Assembly (NCBI GenBank): GCA_043228905.1
Contig: JBHGNT010000016.1
Span: forward strand, 6,758,001-6,822,000
Origin: Azolla caroliniana
Lineage: Eukaryota > Polypodiophyta
Direction of reading: 5' to 3'
Length of the DNA: 64,000 bases
The stretch's first letter is position 1, and each line of letters opens with the position of its first letter. Below the pieces are notes generated by a model. The model saw nothing but the letters and a program-made list of their open reading frames with translations, ran no database searches and was not told where the DNA came from. Positions 24,731 to 37,672 of the stretch are shown here, one piece after another. A program made the translations under genes and the position numbers.

Positions 24731-27318
24731 TCACTTGTGATTTACCAGCCCTCCAAGGAGCACTTCACTTGTGATTTGATTGACTTGTTTGTTACCACTT
24801 CCACTCGCTTCTGCAACAATCTCTGTTTCTGTTGTTCCGCTTACACTCGTCAATGATCCATTTGAATCTTCTGCCATTGCAATTGTGGTTTGCAGCTTTA
24901 GAATTCCATTTGTATATGCTGCTTCCTCTATCACATCCTCTTCCAATACACTTACTTGCCCATTTGCTTTAGCATCTTTAGCTTCAACAATACCCGTCTC
25001 TATCACATCCTTTTCCAACACACTGCTTTCCCCATTTATTTTAGCATCCCCCGCTTCACCAACAACTGCCTCTATCACATCCCCTCCTAGAACTCCATTG
25101 CTATTTATAGCATCAAGTGAGACTGAAGGACCATTTGGCTCACTTTGGTCTAGTATGTCATTTGATGAGTCTACTGTATTAGCTATGTGATTTGGCAGGT
25201 CATTTTTATTAGCTATTTGCTTCGATGGTTCATTTGTAATAGCTATTTTCTCTACTAGACCACTTACATTAGCTACTTCCTCTACTAGATCACTTGCATT
25301 AGCTATTTCCTCTACTAGATCACTTGCATTAGCTATTTCCTCTACTAGATCACTTGCATTAGCTATTTCCTCTACTAGATTACTTGCATTAGTTATTTCC
25401 TCTACTAGATCACTTGCATTAGCTATTTCCTCTACTAGATCACTTGCATTAGCTATGTCCTTTGTTGGGTGTCTTGTATTCACTATCTCTTCTGATGTGT
25501 CTATCGAATCCTTGATAGAATCCTTAAAGTCAATAAGTTCCTCTAAAATGCTATCAACTGACTCCAAAGATTCCCATGGCTCGTTGACAGTCACTAGTGA
25601 AACACCTTCAATTGTCTGGAACTTCCGGTTGGACCCCGCTTGCCACTCAAGATCTAAATTTTCACCTTTTCGAATATATTTGAACTCAAGCGTCTTTCCC
25701 ACAGGAACATCCTAGTACAAATTGACGCCACATTAAAAAGGTTATTAAGGCTTAGATTGTATGAATTGATGCATATACTGAGCATCACTATAGACTCAAA
25801 AAACCCAACAGTTTGAGGTAGTGAATATTTACCACTTCTGTGCTCCAGATATGACCTTCTGACCAATCCATAGGTATTGCCGCATCAACATTCCAATCAC
25901 CCAATATAGGATGATTGCCCACAACATAGAACTGCTCTCCGAAATGGCACTCTTTTTCAAGAACAAGCTTCACTTTGGCTTGAGGGCCTAATGAAGTGAA
26001 AACAAATTATCGATTAATCAAAGATATGCACGTAGCAGAGATAAAACTATTGATGCAGATTATATGTATGTTTCTGTTCTATATGTATCTGTGCATGTAA
26101 AATCTCTGTGTGTGATATATCCATATAAAGTATTTATATGTATGTGTATGTGTGTTTTGATATGTATGTGTACGTACATAGGCATATATACGTGTGTCCC
26201 TGAGTTGTAGAGTATGCATGCATGCATGTAGGTAAGTCTGTCTCTCTGTCTGTCTGTCTGTCTGTATGTATGTATGTATGTATGTATGTATGTATGTATG
26301 TATGTATGTATGTATGTCTATCTGTCTCTATGCATGCATGCATGCATGTATGTATGTATGTATGTATGTATGTATGTATGTATGTATGTATGTATGTCTA
26401 TCTGTCTCTATGCATGCATGCATGCATGCATGTATGTATGTATGTATGTATGTATGTATGTATGTATGTATGTATGTATGTATGTCTATCTGTCTCTATG
26501 CATGCATGCATGCATGCATGTATGTATGTATGTATGTATGTATGTATGTATGTATGTATGTATGTATGTCTATCTGTCTCTATGCATGCATGCATGTATG
26601 TATGTATGTATGCATGGCGTATGTATGTGTCATTGCTAACATAAACCATGCAACTTGAGAGAAGATTTTAGGAAACCATATTCTGCGGACTGATTTCCAG
26701 TGATGTCCACAACTTCCTCAGAAGTAGCCGAGAAAGGATCTTCAATGACAGCAACAGACTGATTTCCAGTGATGTCCAAAACTTCCTCAGGAGTAGTGGA
26801 GGAAGGATCTTCAATGACAGCTACATCCTGCACAATGATATCGAGAGCATTTTGAATTACCTCCAGATCTACAACAAATGATTTGACATACAAACAGCTG
26901 ATAACTCTTCTAAGGCTTTCTAAATTGTCAACAATAGGGCTTTTGGTGAGTACATACTTATTGGCCTTAGGGTCTCTAAGGTATCGATAGTAATGTTTCT
27001 AGTCATCAACATTAGGGTTTTGAAGTTAGTACATACTACATAGTTATCAGCATGAGGGCTTCTTTCTTAAAGATGACACAATTAGACGTTCAAATTTATA
27101 CATCCAGATTCCAAACACAATAGGAACAGGAGTCTCAAGATCATCATCACCTGAAGGGATGCAGAGCATAAATGTAGACTTGGGAAGGTAAGGGAAGCCT
27201 TTCTTTTGTTAAAGAAATAGTTGATGGGGGTAGGCTGCCTCTTCAGGAGGCAAGGAAGAGGGGTAGAGCAACTCCTGAACAGGGAGCACACTTTAGTTGC
27301 ACTCATCATACCCTCCAT
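24731..27318 (-). CDS. Plastid-targeted CBM20 starch-binding protein with repetitive acidic C-terminus
   Basis: Minus-strand exons: exon 1 from ATG 27318 to about 27151 (transit-peptide-like MEGMMSATKVCSLFR...); exon 2 26868-26647; exon 3 25987-25833; exon 4 25711-24731. Exons 2-3-4 join in matching phase. The exon 1-2 junction is uncertain: the best donor (CAG/GTGATG) is phase 0 but the best exon 2 acceptor needs phase 1, so a later donor or an acceptor 14 bases on may be used. Exons 3-4 encode the CBM20 fold: VVGNHPILGDWN, MDWSEGHIW, VPVGKTLEFKYI, LEWQAGSNRKF, with the expected Trp and Asn-Arg positions. CBM20 binds starch granules; single-domain plant proteins of this type are plastidial (compare At5g01260). 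Exon 2 has a 23-residue tandem duplication (VAVIEDP...ITGNQS). Exon 4 has at least seven copies of IANASDLVEE and then a low-complexity acidic tail. About 505 residues. Confidence 0.82.
25247..25456 (-). repeat. Coding minisatellite, 30-bp unit x7
   Basis: Seven clear 30-bp copies encode IANASDLVEE and close variants in frame in the last exon of the CBM20 gene. Two or three more decayed copies follow downstream. The unit length is a multiple of three, so copy-number change keeps the frame. Confidence 0.95.
26230..26620. repeat. Higher-order (TATG)n array in CBM20 intron 2
   Basis: Long TATG runs are punctuated at 26317, 26397, 26484 and 26568 by the same block, TCTATCTGTCTCTATGCATG plus more CATG. 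The period is 80-87 bp. A tetranucleotide tract plus its interruption has been amplified together. All open frames here are repeat artefacts. Confidence 0.95.
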
Positions 27319-27335
27319 TTCTTCTGATTCTTCTT

Positions 27336-27361
27336 CTTTCTTTCTTTCTTTCTTTCTTTCT
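27336..27361. repeat. (TTTC)n microsatellite in CBM20 5' leader
   Basis: Six TTTC units on the plus strand (GAAA on the gene strand), 18 bases upstream of the proposed ATG at 27318, so probably in the 5' UTR. Confidence 0.9.
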
Positions 27362-27796
27362 TGATTCTTCTGCTTGATTCTAGCGAGAAAGAGCCTGTGC
27401 TTCAATCAACTCTACTTGGCTTGCTCGCCATAGCTTTCCCCTTTATGTAGTAGTGTACCCCCCCCCCCCACCCTTTCATCATTGGGCCATACCATTGTTT
27501 CCCCGCCCATTCTTCTTCTTCTTTCTTTGTATTCTTCTCTCCCATCTCTTTCCCAAATCCGACAACTTTTCCACACTTTTATCTCCCTTCATCCATCAAA
27601 TGCTCAGTTGATCAATCAACTCTGTGTCTGTGTCTGTGTCTCTCTCAATCACCCAAGCAGTCAAGTGCTTTACCTTACTACCGCTTGATTCCTCCATGAC
27701 TTTCTGTATGCCACCACCAAGCTTCTTATTAGAAAACAACATGTCCTTTCCTTCTTCCTTCTTCCTTCTTCTGTTTTCTTCCTTTCTTTTGGATGG

Positions 27797-27799
<3 letters not shown>

Positions 27800-27832
<33 letters not shown>
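27800..27832. repeat. (CA)n microsatellite
   Basis: A pure CA tract of about 30 bases between the CBM20 gene start and the 64-bp repeat array. Confidence 0.95.
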
Positions 27833-27917
27833 ATTCTAATTTCTATTACTGAATGTGTGTGAAAAAACACTCCAAGAATAGTTATGGTACCCCGAGTGGC
27901 GCCCATCGCTACATTTG

Positions 27918-28285
27918 GGGATGGGTAGCGGGACATGTTGAATCGCTCGCCCAATGGGGCCATACGAAGCAAACACTCCATGGTGGGTAGTGGGACATGT
28001 TAAGCTCGCCAGCCAATGGGCCGTACGAAACAAACACTCCGAAGTGTGTAATAATGGGACATGTTGAATCACATGCCAATGGGCCATACGAAACAAACCC
28101 GCTAGAGTGGGTAGTGGTGCATGTTGAATCGCTAGCCAATGGGCCATATGAAACAAACACTTTGGAGTGGGTAGTGTGGGACATGTGGAATTGCTAGCCA
28201 ATGGGCCACGATGAAACAAACACTTTGGAGGTGGGTAGTGGGACATGTTGAATTGCTAGCCAATTCCATAACGAAATGAACACTC
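27918..28285. repeat. Tandem repeat, ~60-64-bp unit x6
   Basis: Six diverged copies of a unit containing GGGTAGTGGGACATGTTGAA, GCTAGCCAATGGGCCATACG and AAACAAACACTC. Each copy carries CCAATGGGCC, which combines a CCAAT box with a site II-like GGGCC core. The array starts about 600 bp upstream of the CBM20 ATG. Overlapping frames are repeat shadows. Confidence 0.92.
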
Positions 28286-28289
28286 CCCA

Positions 28290-31233
28290 AAGGAAAGCAT
28301 TTTCCTCTCTGTCAAATAAACAAAAAATTGCCACATCGGCTCCCTTCCAACTTTCAGTAGAATATGCCATCACATAAATACAAAAGCGTCTTGCGTATAC
28401 CATCCCCAATTAGGACACATTCGTCGATCCCAAATATCTCAAGAAGAGGATCTCGATTGAGATCTGCTAAAGTTTGAGAAGCGACGTAATGAAAAGACCA
28501 ACACAAAAGACGAATATGATGCTTTACCCCAACTTACATGTTTTGATCTCCTTTGGCAATACCATTCCGAGATTTCCAACAACTACAAAGGCATTACACA
28601 AACACCAAGCATGCCATAGCAAGCAATAGCTAAAGAACTCAAAAACAACTTGAAAGCTTGCAAGAAGAAGCCCATATCAACTAGTGAGAAGACTCATTAG
28701 AATGGAGATTTTGAAGCCCCAATTGTAGAAGTCCGCATTCAATAAACGTATGTCCAATTAGATCATGACATTGGGCAAGTAATAAAGCAATGCCTACTAT
28801 GTTCCAGTGATGTTGTGCAAAAGAAACACTTCCCATTTTCTTAAGGCATCTTCTAGGGACAAACCTCCCAATCATAACCCTCTAGATCCACCTTAACACT
28901 GAATAGAAGATGGTAGTACTAACCCATCTCTACCATAGTTGCCATCATTATGTGTGTTTTATGATTTCTCATTCTCACGTAATACTCTCTACCATCCACT
29001 CATGTTTGTGACTTGACATGTGACAAACACCGTTTGAATTTGATTTCATAATACACCTATTTCTTTATATTATCCAATCAACCCCACGTGAAAACTCAAG
29101 GACATCTTCAATAGGGTGTTGCAAAGTTGGCAAACCTTGTATCTTTGAGTGAGTTTCCGTATAACTTCATGGAATACTCAATCATGTCTAGCTATTTCAA
29201 ATTCCATTATTATCCTTTCAGTAGTCGACATTGCATCATATATTGTCACCGATTCAAACCTTGACATTCACAGAAATTGAAGTTGGAACAAATGCATATC
29301 CTTTAGTTACAATGTTCTCAAAGTCCAAAGTACCTCCATTTCCCAGGAATTTGCATTTTCCTTCTGTTGTGGGGATGCAACTATTCTCTCTCTTATGGAT
29401 AGTTGTATATCTTCATAAGCATCCTCTATTTCTTATATTAATCTATATCTATATCTATTTTCACATTGTTCTCTATCTTCATGAACTTCCTATTCCTCCA
29501 TCTGTTTTCAAACCTTCGTGTAATCCCTTTCCCAATGCTTTGTGTAATCTCTAGACACATGTTTAATCTAATCCCCCTTCCTTATTTCTTCTCCATCTGA
29601 CTCTATCTTGGGATCTTTATAGGTAGGCTATGGGAAGACAAACTCTCAAGTCTTAATTCCTATCTTGATTTTGTGTAACGTTGAACAAGTATATTTAACC
29701 TAAACCTCTTGCACAATGGGTTATTGTAAGTTATACTAGAGACAAATCCTTAATCTTTTCTCTTTCATCTTATTAATTATATTCCCTTTCTCCAATTGTC
29801 AAGTTGTACCCCAACCAATTCCTTAACTATTGTTTGTGTGATGTCACATAATTAAATCTCATTCCTTTCATGGTTAGTTAGAAAGTATTTACCACCATTC
29901 ATTGGATTGGGGCCACCTCATAGTAGATTTATAGTAAGTTATGTCCAAACAAATTCTATTCCAAGTATATCAAAGGAAGGAAAAGGACAACACTTTGCAA
30001 TGATCAATAATATAACCATACAATTAGATAAGGATGAGATGAGAAATAAATTTATTTGTCACCACACTCTTATACTGGACGTATTTGTGTGGATTAATGC
30101 ATGAACTTCTTCTTCTTATTGCATTATAGTGGGTCCGTTATATCATTTGAGAGATGTAAATGTAGCACAATATGAGATAAATTTAGACAAAAACACCTTA
30201 AAGAATTCCATCAATCATAAACAAGGTCTTTAACTCATGGATGGAACAAAACTAAAGAAAGAGTGAATTGGTATTTCCGAAATATATACAATAGAGCATC
30301 CTACATCCTCCATGCAATAACATAGAAGTGTTGAAAATAAATAAGAAACAACAAATAAGAAACAACATGCTGGAGTATGAAGCAACCAACAATAGATATT
30401 GCTTCTGTCTAGAAACCTAGGATAAGTTGTATACAAATAAGCAAATTGCATATTTGTGATTTTGTGCATTCATGTTAGACTATCTTCGTTATTGAAGTGA
30501 ATCGTACGTAGAAATGCAAAACGTAAGAAGTGTTATAGATGGGAAAATGTTCACATCACTTGTCTACACTACTTGTGTACTATTGTCCTATCCTCTTATT
30601 GTCATGGTGTTGAATATCCATCTCTTGTATACTGCCGTTTCTTACTTGCCAACCACATTTCAAACCATGCATTTACACTTGTCATTCACATTGGAACATT
30701 AAAGTTGATGTAATGTTAGGGAGCATATGCACCCTTCACATTCACATCAAAGTTCAATTTCGTGGAACATTTAAGTTGATTTAAAGTTGGGGAGCATATG
30801 CACCATTCACAGTTATATCGAAGATGTTACTATCAATTTCATGACTAGATGATGAAGCTTTATTATATTTAAATAATGGGAACCTTATTTCCCTTGATAT
30901 TCCATATTACTTCCTGAAATTTAAATTGGAGTCAAAATGACTAAATGCAATAGTGTCTCATCATCCCGAAACAACAGGTGGAATGAAATTTGAATATAGC
31001 ACACAATTTTTAACATGTTCTAATCCATATACCTCTATTATTACATACCCATGCCTATAAATCTTAAATATGTTTATGAATAATCCTTAACTATAATATT
31101 GTCAAAGCAAAATTGAAACAAGAAATTGCTAGCTAAAAGCATGATGTGAATCATTATGTATATGTATCATATAAAATACTCAGCACATTCCCACCAATTC
31201 CATCTACAAAACTATTGTGCTTATAGGTAAGTT
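28290..31233. other. Intergenic, no gene supported
   Basis: Only short frames without recognisable protein character. Nothing further to report. Confidence 0.55.
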
Positions 31234-31249
31234 CTCAAGCATGTTTTTT

Positions 31250-32397
31250 TTTTTTGCAAAAAAAACACTACTTCGCATTACTTAGCAAACAAAGTACACC
31301 ATAGACCAACAAATTTCAGCAACCCTCACACTAGCTTTCTCACCAAAGTGGTCATAGTCCCCACCTCATTTTCAACAAAAGTATCCCAACAACTCCTATA
31401 ACCTAGTAATTATTGTACCATATCTATATATATTTACAACACCTGGTCACTAATGGAAACCATTGGTGGAAACAGCCATCGAGGTGCTTGGTAGTTCCAT
31501 TTTAGGCCCTGATGATGATTTGCCCACCATAGGAGAACTACCCCATTTCAGTAGGAACTTTGACCGAGCTCTTTCAGTTGCATCAGATTCCCCCTGAATC
31601 AAAATGTACTATCCTCGCAACCAAGATACCAGTTCGAACAAGATATTTAACAACACCTCACCGCTAGGGAGCTTTTCCTGTTGAAAAACAAACTTAAAAA
31701 GCCTGGTCCAAATGTGCCACATCGATAAACAAGCCACCATCATCCATATCTCTTCAAAAAATTCTGAGTTAGTGCCAGGTCAAACTCCAGCACGTTGAAA
31801 CACCTTGCCACCCCGCACTATAAACCCATGATCATGGGGGTTTAACTGTTCAACCCAACCTTCCCTTGTTAACTTCAGCCCCTATAAGGACCCCCATACA
31901 ACTCTCCCATTCACACCACATGCTGCCACTATCCCGAGACTTCTACCCCAAATGTTAATAGCCTCTCAACAATTCCAAAAACAGTGAGGGATTGATTCCA
32001 AAGAGTGTCCACATATCTTGCAACCAACCTCACCACCACGACACCTCAGCCACTCCCCCACTGGTACTGCTTTATGACTAAGAAGCCACAACCAAAGCTT
32101 TATTTTTTCTAGCATATCGAACGCCCATAGTCTCCACCAAAACAACTTCAACAAGTCATAAGATATGCCTTTGTCCCTCCAACTATTGTGAGTTAGAGCA
32201 GCGCCCATTGATTTGGAGCCAATGATTTTCCTTCCTAGCATAGTAGTGTACTCGAAAAACCTTTCCAGTTTGACCGTTTTCAATTTCTGCCACCACACCT
32301 CTAGTGGATCCCAATCCAAATCACATACGAGCTTGTTGTCAACTATCCAGAGTTTACAATCAGTTTCTAGCTTCCTTGGGTCTGGGTTTACTTGCCA
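31250..32397 (-). mobile_element. 5'-truncated LINE, decayed, with target-site duplication
   Basis: The minus-strand frame from 32397 reads DPLEVWWQKLKTVKLERFF..., LWLWLLSHKAVPVGEWLRC, CKICGHSLESIPHCFWNC. This is the reverse-transcriptase zinc-binding (zf-RVT) C-terminus of a plant LINE ORF2. A TGA at 31966-31968 stands where Trp is expected, and further in-frame stops follow. The element ends in a T-run on the plus strand (poly-A on its own strand). CTCAAGCATGTTTTTT flanks it at 31234-31249 and 32398-32413, giving a 16-bp target-site duplication, though its T end overlaps the tail. Confidence 0.85.
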
Positions 32398-32413
32398 CTC
32401 AAGCATGTTTTTT

Positions 32414-34804
32414 ATTCATATTAATATTGTGGGTTGAAGTCTCAAGTAGTTAGTTTGAAATTGTATTCATGACAAAAAAAACTTTGTAGGTTTAGTTAAA
32501 CATCATGCACACCAACTATTTGCTCCTAAAAATGACTTTGTGAAGCCATTTTCCATAACCCAAGCGCCAAAATAATAATTTTTTCGACAAAATGATATGC
32601 TAATAAACATACATTCACACATGCATTTTCATACCATCAAATAAACTATAGGTTGAAAAACTTTATTGATTTGCGAAAAAAAACACACTTACTACATCAA
32701 AGTCAATGTGAGCTATATCTTACAAAGAGTCTAAGAGACAAATGAAGAATACCAAAACTTGTCATATCAACACATAACTAATGAGATAATATATTGAGCA
32801 TTGAGCAAAACATATTGTCTTTCCCCTTTTTTGATAAGAAAAAGTAGAACAACGATTCTAGCCTTGTAAAAAAGACAAAAACCAATATGCCTTATTTACC
32901 TTTGCAGGAAGGAATTCAGTACTTCAAGTGCTCTAGTGTTGATGATATGCATAACCAAGTTCATCAAATCATTGGATTCATATAAAGAACACTTGATTAA
33001 CAATTTTGAATGAGACATGGCTATCAATGAAAGGGGTTACTTGTGGAGAGAAATGGAAGACGCACGTTACATAGCAAAGTAGGGATGGCCACATAATCAA
33101 CATGTTACTCATAAACAATAAGCTAGTTCATTATGTAGAAATTAAAAAAGAACTATTCATGGACATATGGTTGGTTTGATTTTCAAGTGGAATCATTTTA
33201 CTAAGTAAAAGAGATGAACCTTTAGCTTACACATCCATCCCATTTCATCACGAAGAATAAGAAACATGTAATTTTGAAGGCATCTTGTCAACATGCACAA
33301 ATGCTCCTTAACTAGGAGAATACTATTAGTTGAAGTAATTGATCAAAATCTTATATTGTACACAATAATTGACAATGACTTCAAGAGAAACCATCCAACA
33401 TGACACAATACTTGACTTCATCTAACATTCAAAATATGGAAATAGGCTCAGGGAATGAAAGTTATTCTTTAAACTCTTGAAAAATTTTGGACCCAAATTC
33501 ATGGGTTGACAACCCCATCCCATACCTTCACCTTTAAGACTAGAATACCCAAAACGTGGATTGTCTCTACCCCTTCCCAACAAGGGAATGTAATTAGTCA
33601 CCTATGTTGTCTCAATAAATGTACCTTCATACTAGAATTGCCAAATGTTGACCATGTAATAGAATTAAATAAACAAATTTGAATTTAATGGCCCACATAA
33701 AGTTTTAAGGCAAATATCAACTAATGTAATGTAATGTTGTCAACACGTACATTTCTCATGTTAGTTCAATATCTTCCCAAAGATACTATACCAAACATTT
33801 ATTCAAAAGTAACACAAATGTCATCCATAGTTGCCTGTTGTCCTTGTTAAAAATTGACAGATATGTTTTCCATTGGTACTATGCCATGTTGACAAGTCCA
33901 TGGAATATATCCTGAAATAATATCATGGAATATATCGACAACCTTACAGTATTCTTATTGATTTAGTTCATTGGACTCTAAAAACAGACTGAAACAAGCA
34001 GAAGTCATTTTGGTGCATGATCAAGCACAAGATATCACACAGAATACAGAAGAAATTGTGGCTTGAATTCAAAGGTATGGAGAAGCATGTCAAAAACACA
34101 CCTACTCAGCTTTAGCAATGATTACACACACTTAAGTAAATAGGAGGGTTTGATGTAAATGTTTTAGTAGCAGTAGTCTATCAAGCATACTCACACATGC
34201 TGATTCCGGTTATAATGATCACCCCCAATTTTAGTTCACTGGAAAACGCATCAGCCTATTTTCCGTCAACTTACTGATATCAGAATGGGGACTCATTCTA
34301 GGTTAAATGTGTCAAATTCAAGAGATCATATTCCTGGGTTCACTTCTGCTCATACCCTTATTAAGTTTCCTGGATAAACAACCTCTTTAGAACTTACTGA
34401 TTTAAATGCAAATACCCCGAAGCAGTATTATAGCAGAGAATTCCTACACTACGATAAGCTACATTTACAATAACCTTTTAGTGAAAGGTAAAATATGGAA
34501 TAATAATTCTGTGAGATATGACAATAACTTAACATTCAATGCTGTTTGTTAAGATATGACTTTGCATAGTACCAGAAGGAACCAAGTATGCCTTATAGGG
34601 TGATGATAGGCATCATATATGGTATCACGATATAAATTACCTTCTAGAGTTAGGAAGTTACTGAAGCCAAAACTCAAACTCATGAATACAAGTAGAGATT
34701 GGACAAGTAACTATGAAATATTTAGTTCCACAAATGATGACCGTGCTTGTTCACTCAATCTCTCACTTTTCGAGTGACAAGTATTGAAGACAAACATGAG
34801 TTGC
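32414..34804. other. Intergenic, no gene supported
   Basis: AT-rich with short frames only. The right end probably includes the RPS15A 3' UTR. Confidence 0.55.
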
Positions 34805-36158
<1,354 letters not shown>

Positions 36159-36314
36159 GTCTCAACAATCTCTGGAACCCAGAAAAAAAAAAAGTCACGG
36201 AGGAGGAGGATATCAAAAAGGAAGTTAGAGATGGAGGGGGGAAAGAGTCCAAAAATGCGGAGAAGAGAGAGATGGAGATTCAATGGCCGTAAGAGGGTCA
36301 GGAGCAGGAGACAG

Positions 36315-36358
36315 AAACCCTAATTCTGAAACCCAACAAGCAATAAAACCCAAGCCCA
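36315..36358 (-). promoter_or_regulatory. Telo-box and site II motif upstream of RPS15A
   Basis: AAACCCTAA at 36315-36323 is a telo-box. TGGGCT (site II, minus strand) is at 36358-36353. Both lie 155-200 bp upstream of the RPS15A ATG, the usual combination in plant ribosomal-protein promoters. Confidence 0.7.
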
Positions 36359-37672
36359 AGTTCAGACACAAACACACACACAATAGACCTTTCTGTCTCT
36401 CTCTCGTGTGAAACCAAAACCCAAGCTTTGGAGACTCATCTCAGCCCCATGTCCCACTGATGATGAAAAGTCGAGTCTAGGATCAAGACGCACTGTAGTC
36501 TGTCGGTCCCAGAAACTCCATTTGGGGTCCGGTCCAGTCTGGTCCGGCCCTGTCCCCACCCTTATCAGTTGAGTGGAGGTCGTTTGCTTTGCTTTGCGAA
36601 CAATCAAGCCGATGTGTATTTCTTTTTGGCTTCGCAGCCTGCATGGTACGTGATGAAAACCGAACATATTGGCCCCCTCCATAGAATATCCATTTGAATC
36701 GTTGGGCAGGCAAAATGTACATTGCATTTAGATTTCAATGCATCCACCCAATACTGTTATCATCTAGAGCTCTTACAACAATAGTGGGTATCCTTTTGGC
36801 TACTCATCGGGTCTAATTTGGGTTTACCGAACTTGGATAGGTATGAGTAGAAGTTTATCCTTTGTTAGCTATTTTTGTTTGGTCTGTTACAAGTGTAAAA
36901 TGGAAAATAGACTTTCATCATCGATTATGCATCCATGTGCATAATCAATTAATGAAATGTTGATGTATTCAATCTATGATTAAGTGTACCCATGATTTTA
37001 TCCACTAATTTGGAACTACCATCTTAATTCAAGGACATGCCGCTCAAGTAATGTAAATTGATTAAATGGCACATACTATTACTTAGCTAACAATAATGCT
37101 AGCAAGATCGTGACTAGTCAATATTCTCCGTTGATACCCAACACTCTTATCACATGACATACCCATGTACATTTTAGCTTGGTATATAGGTTTACATTAC
37201 TTTGGCACCAACAAATACCTGCATTTAACACAATAACTTGCATCTTTGTTTGTTCTAGACAGTCCCCTTAATACTGTGGGGATGACTCGTTCGAATTCTC
37301 TTTCCCAAATTTAATATCTTAATACTAATTTGTAGGAATTCTGGTACTTGTTTGGGCAACCATTTTTGTAAGGATATGTTAATGATATTGGAAAGATTTA
37401 CAATGGATGACAAGGTATTGTGGATTTCAGAGACTTATTACACTGCTTTCGCTCAAATTGCAATAGTTATATTGCCTTTTCCCAGATACTGGATCCATCC
37501 ATGTCAGTTATTATCAATGGTTTCCATATTACATAATTTGAGGATGGATACGATAAGTGTTTTGGTCCATGTCAGTTTTATCTTCAATGATTCTAATGTG
37601 AGCTTAGTCATTGATATTCAGAATGTGAACAAATGGTTTTCAAAGGAAAAAAGCAGAGGTCAAATGTTTGCT

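Noticed and set aside
25247-25456. Frame-breaking minisatellite that would make the CBM20 gene a pseudogene
   Set aside because: The unit is 30 bp and stays in frame with no stop through to the TGA at 24731.
26222-26658. Long frames of Cys-Met-Tyr-Val or Tyr-Ile-His-Thr repeats (also at 50122-50774 and 60761-61373)
   Set aside because: They are translations of (TATG)n/(CATA)n microsatellites, open in several frames on both strands. No coding evidence.
27836-28246. Frames of about 90-136 codons with repeated SYGPLA-type segments
   Set aside because: Produced by the ~64-bp tandem array, present in more than one frame and without a start or splice context.
36362-36727. Minus-strand frame of 121 codons upstream of RPS15A
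   Set aside because: It overlaps or adjoins the promoter region and (CA)n sequence, has no recognisable domain and lacks conserved-looking blocks.
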